From NCBI GenBank assembly GCA_050732635.1, contig JBOHRE010000116.1, forward strand, positions 1-9,042: 9,042 bases of DNA, read 5' to 3'. Position numbers and translations under genes: made by a program. The notes under the pieces were generated by a model. That model saw nothing but the letters and a program-made list of their open reading frames with translations. It made no database searches and was not told where the DNA came from. Positions 6,735 to 9,042 of this stretch are shown piece by piece; the first letter of the stretch is position 1; each line of letters starts with the position of its first letter. This stretch comes from JBOHRE01 sp050732635 (lineage in GTDB: Bacteria; Gemmatimonadota; Gemmatimonadetes; Longimicrobiales; RSA9).

Positions 6735-7584
6735 GAGTCCCCGTCGTGGTTCGTGGAGGCTGGCGGGGCGACGTCGCCCGCAGCTCCGGTTCGCGCAGCA
6801 GCCCGCGCACCAGGCTGGCGAACGCGCTGCGCGCCCGCTCGCCGGCCGCGAGCACGTCCTCGTGCCGCAGTCGTTCGGCCGTCAACCCCGCGGCCGGATT
6901 CGTGATCAGCGATATGCCCAGCACGCGCACGCCCAGCGCGCGGGCAGTGAGGACCTCCGGCACCGTGCTCATCCCCACCGCGTGCCCGCCCAGGCGCGCG
7001 AGCATGCGGATCTCGGCCGGTGTCTCGTAGCTCGGACCCAGCACGGCACCGTACACACCGCAGCGAAGTGGCAGACCCAACCGCAGTGCGACGCGCTCGG
7101 CCACGCGTCGAAGCCGTGGATCGTAGGCGTCGCTCAGGTCGGGGAAGCGCGCATCGCCCTCGACCACAGCGCCGATCAGCGGATTGCGCCACATCAGATT
7201 GATGTGGTCGTCGATCAGCATCAGATCACCGGCGCTGAAGCGCCGATCGATCCCGCCAGCCGCGTTCGTGACGAGCAGCGTGTGGCCGCCGAGTCCAGCC
7301 ATCAGCCGCACCGGCAGCGCCACGAGCGCGGCGTCATGCCCTTCATAGAGGTGCAGCCGCCCCTGCAGCGCAATGCAGTCGGTTCCGGCGAGGCGACCGG
7401 CGATCAGCGCGCCAGCGTGGCCAGCGACCGTCGGGGCGACGAGTCCCGGTACAGCGTCCATGGGGACGCGCACCGCGTCCTCGATCTCCTCGCACAGCGC
7501 GCCCAGGCCGGAGCCGAGCACCAGCATGACGCGCGGGCGTACGCCCATCCGCGCGCGCAACATGGCACTGGCCTGTTCGACCAT
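6727..7584 (-). CDS. punA: purine-nucleoside phosphorylase (trimeric type)
   Basis: This cytosolic enzyme splits purine (deoxy)nucleosides with phosphate to free base and (deoxy)ribose-1-phosphate. The 285 residues match the trimeric PNP family in length. Residues line up with human PNP (numbers from memory): S25, H56, R76, H78, Y80 and A108 at an offset of 8, and E187, M205 and N229 at an offset of 14. These lie in LVLGSGLG, GHAG, QGRLHLYEGH, TNAAGG, SYETPAE, VGMSTVPEV and SLITN. The Glu/Asn pair predicts 6-oxopurines (guanosine, inosine, possibly xanthosine) rather than adenosine. The ATG at 7584 overlaps the nupC stop by one base (TGATG). The frame is open further upstream, but that would read 108 codons inside nupC. 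The last 20 or so residues (TSPRQPPRTTTGTHA) are an unconserved tail. Confidence 0.93.
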   Translation of the reverse strand: MVEQASAMLRARMGVRPRVMLVLGSGLGALCEEIEDAVRVPMDAVPGLVAPTVAGHAGALIAGRLAGTDCIALQGRLHLYEGHDAALVALPVRLMAGLGGHTLLVTNAAGGIDRRFSAGDLMLIDDHINLMWRNPLIGAVVEGDARFPDLSDAYDPRLRRVAERVALRLGLPLRCGVYGAVLGPSYETPAEIRMLARLGGHAVGMSTVPEVLTARALGVRVLGISLITNPAAGLTAERLRHEDVLAAGERARSAFASLVRGLLREPELRATSPRQPPRTTTGTHA

Positions 7585-9005
7585 CAGACCAGCATCCCCG
7601 CGACCGTGGCCGTGAGGAAGGAGGCGATGGAGCCGCCGATCATCGCGCGCAGACCGATGCGCGCCAGATCGCTGCGGCGGTTCGGCGCAATGCCGCCGAT
7701 GCCGCCGATCTGAATCGCGATCGAGCTGAAGTTCGCGAAGCCGGTCAGCGCATAGGTCGCAATGATGACGGAGCGGGGTGACAGATCGACTCCGGTCGTG
7801 AGCTGCGTCGACAGTTGCAGGAACGCGACGAACTCGTTGACCACCGTCTTCACGCCGATCAGCGAGCCCACCTCGACGGCATCGCGCCACGGCACGCCCA
7901 TCACCCATGCCAGCGGCGCGAGCAGCCAGCCGAGGATCACTTCCAGAGTCAGTCGCTGCCCCTGCGCGAGTGCGCCGACCTCCTGTAGCATCGCGGTCAA
8001 GCCGACGCCGCCCGCCACCAGACCGATCAGTGCATTGATCAGCGCGATCAGCGCGATGAACGCGAGCAGCATGGCGGCGACGTTGAGCGCCAGCGTCAGG
8101 CCCTCACCCGCGCCGCGGGCAGCGGCGTCGATCACATTGGCGTCGGTCGATTCGACCTCGACCTTGAGGCTATCGCCCGTGACCGGCTCCGCATCCTCCG
8201 GGTACATCAGCTTCGAGATGACGAGCGTCGCCGGCGCCGAGATCACGCTGGCGGCCAGCAGATGGCCGGCAATGTCCGGGAAGACGCCGACCAGCATCCC
8301 CACGTACGCGGCCATCACACCGCCCGCGACGGTCGCGAAGCCGCCGGTCATCACCACGTGCAGCTCCGACATGGTCATGGTGCCGACGAACGGCTTGATC
8401 AGCAGCGGCGCTTCGGTCTGCCCCAGGAAGATGTTGCCCGCCGCCGACAGCGTCTCCGCACCCGATGTCCGCATCGTGCGCATCATCACCCAGGCGATTC
8501 CGCGCACCACTGCCTGCATGACGCCCAGATAGTACAGCACCGTCATCAGCGACGAGAAGAAGATGATCGTCGGCAGAACGTTGAACGCGAAGTACGCGCC
8601 GGTCTGCGCCGCCAGCTCCACATCCTGTGCGATCGGCAGGTTGGTCGCGCCCTCGCCCACACCGACCGGAACGTTGTTCCAGACCAGGTTGCCGAACAGG
8701 AAGCGCGCGCCCTCGACGGTGAAGCCGAGCAGCGCCACGATGACGTCATTCGCGCCGGCGAAGATCGCCTGCCCCACCGTGGTCCGCAGAATGAACAGGG
8801 CGAAGATGAACTGCAGCGCGAGACCCCAGAGCAGCACACGCCACGCGACGTTCCGCCGGTTCACGCTCAGCAGCCAGGCGAGCACGAGCAGCACGGCCAT
8901 GCCCAGCAGCGACACGAGCCGCTGCCACCACGCAGTCGACACGTCCTGCCTCGCCTGGCGGACGGCCGCGGCCGCCGTCGGCGAGTCCTGCGTCGCGCCG
9001 GGCAC
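7584..9005 (-). CDS. nupC: NupC-family concentrative nucleoside transporter
   Basis: This 473-residue polytopic inner-membrane protein of the CNT family imports nucleosides with Na+ or H+. The N-terminal helices (about 30-75) are followed by the conserved core. Binding-site motifs of the crystallised Vibrio cholerae CNT are all present: GNIFLGQTEAPL (N191, Q196, T197, E198), VNEFVAF (N390, E391) and GFANFSSIAIQIGGIGG (N425, S428). AANIFLGQTE-type and TNEF-type motifs are diagnostic of the family. An insert at about 267-295, acidic with KVEVESTDAN, is likely a solvent loop. The start is uncertain: GTG 9005 is used, a GTG at 8942 with AG-rich upstream bases is possible, and the frame is open to the window edge. 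It is the first visible gene of an operon with the phosphorylase and the XapX-like gene. Confidence 0.92.
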   Translation of the reverse strand: MPGATQDSPTAAAAVRQARQDVSTAWWQRLVSLLGMAVLLVLAWLLSVNRRNVAWRVLLWGLALQFIFALFILRTTVGQAIFAGANDVIVALLGFTVEGARFLFGNLVWNNVPVGVGEGATNLPIAQDVELAAQTGAYFAFNVLPTIIFFSSLMTVLYYLGVMQAVVRGIAWVMMRTMRTSGAETLSAAGNIFLGQTEAPLLIKPFVGTMTMSELHVVMTGGFATVAGGVMAAYVGMLVGVFPDIAGHLLAASVISAPATLVISKLMYPEDAEPVTGDSLKVEVESTDANVIDAAARGAGEGLTLALNVAAMLLAFIALIALINALIGLVAGGVGLTAMLQEVGALAQGQRLTLEVILGWLLAPLAWVMGVPWRDAVEVGSLIGVKTVVNEFVAFLQLSTQLTTGVDLSPRSVIIATYALTGFANFSSIAIQIGGIGGIAPNRRSDLARIGLRAMIGGSIASFLTATVAGMLV

Positions 9006-9042
9006 CGCCCGTTCGACCCCAGGATCGCGGGGCGACGTCGCC

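Noticed and set aside
6691..7713. Plus-strand 340-codon open frame antisense to the purine nucleoside phosphorylase
   Set aside because: The Gln/His/Arg/Ala-rich product has no recognisable domain and lies entirely opposite a phosphorylase with all active-site residues.
7585..7908. Longer purine nucleoside phosphorylase start at 7908
   Set aside because: The 108 extra codons lie inside nupC in another frame, and the TGATG junction at 7586-7582 gives a standard coupled start matching the family's N-terminus.
7762..8532. Plus-strand 256-codon open frame antisense to nupC
   Set aside because: The Ser/Thr/Pro/Ala-rich translation is what the reverse complement of hydrophobic transporter codons gives; it has no domain or ribosome binding site.

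Overview
The window is a high-GC stretch with strong G/C third-codon bias, densely packed with genes and using GTG and TTG starts freely. Lipoprotein signals and a likely periplasmic M48 peptidase suggest a diderm bacterium. The mixture of housekeeping genes, an Ig-like lipoprotein and intergenic GTGTAAG-type repeats makes me think of Gemmatimonadota. That is an impression only, because no rRNA or other marker gene is present.

Layout. At the left edge are the last 41 codons of an unidentified gene. It is followed without a gap by a gamma-carbonic-anhydrase-like protein, whose stop overlaps the start of thiO (glycine oxidase, thiazole branch of thiamine synthesis). These three form a tightly coupled plus-strand run (1-1787). 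Convergent to it on the minus strand are a TrmH/SpoU-type RNA 2'-O-methyltransferase and a prepilin peptidase, overlapping by 11 bases (1816-3412). Diverging from the methyltransferase is an M48 metallopeptidase lipoprotein (3479-4318).

The middle of the window (about 4314-5431) is the unusual part. A lineage-specific lipoprotein with an Ig-like (Big_2-type) domain and lower GC is bracketed by two related palindromic elements. Each carries a 22-23 base core as an inverted repeat, so four copies lie within about 1.1 kb. The first element also has five exact TGTAAG hexamers. Both elements abut the upstream gene's stop codon, and the second runs directly into the start of thiD (HMP/HMP-phosphate kinase, pyrimidine branch of thiamine synthesis). 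No transposase is present in the window.

After thiD comes a doubtful 66-residue charged ORF. The rest is a minus-strand purine nucleoside salvage operon: a NupC-type concentrative nucleoside transporter, a trimeric-type purine nucleoside phosphorylase and a small XapX/DUF1427 membrane protein, joined by 1- and 8-base overlaps. The transporter would import nucleosides and the phosphorylase would split them into base and (deoxy)ribose-1-phosphate. I see no tRNA, rRNA, CRISPR array, insertion sequence or TPP riboswitch. The most distinctive structure is the repeat-lipoprotein-repeat arrangement.
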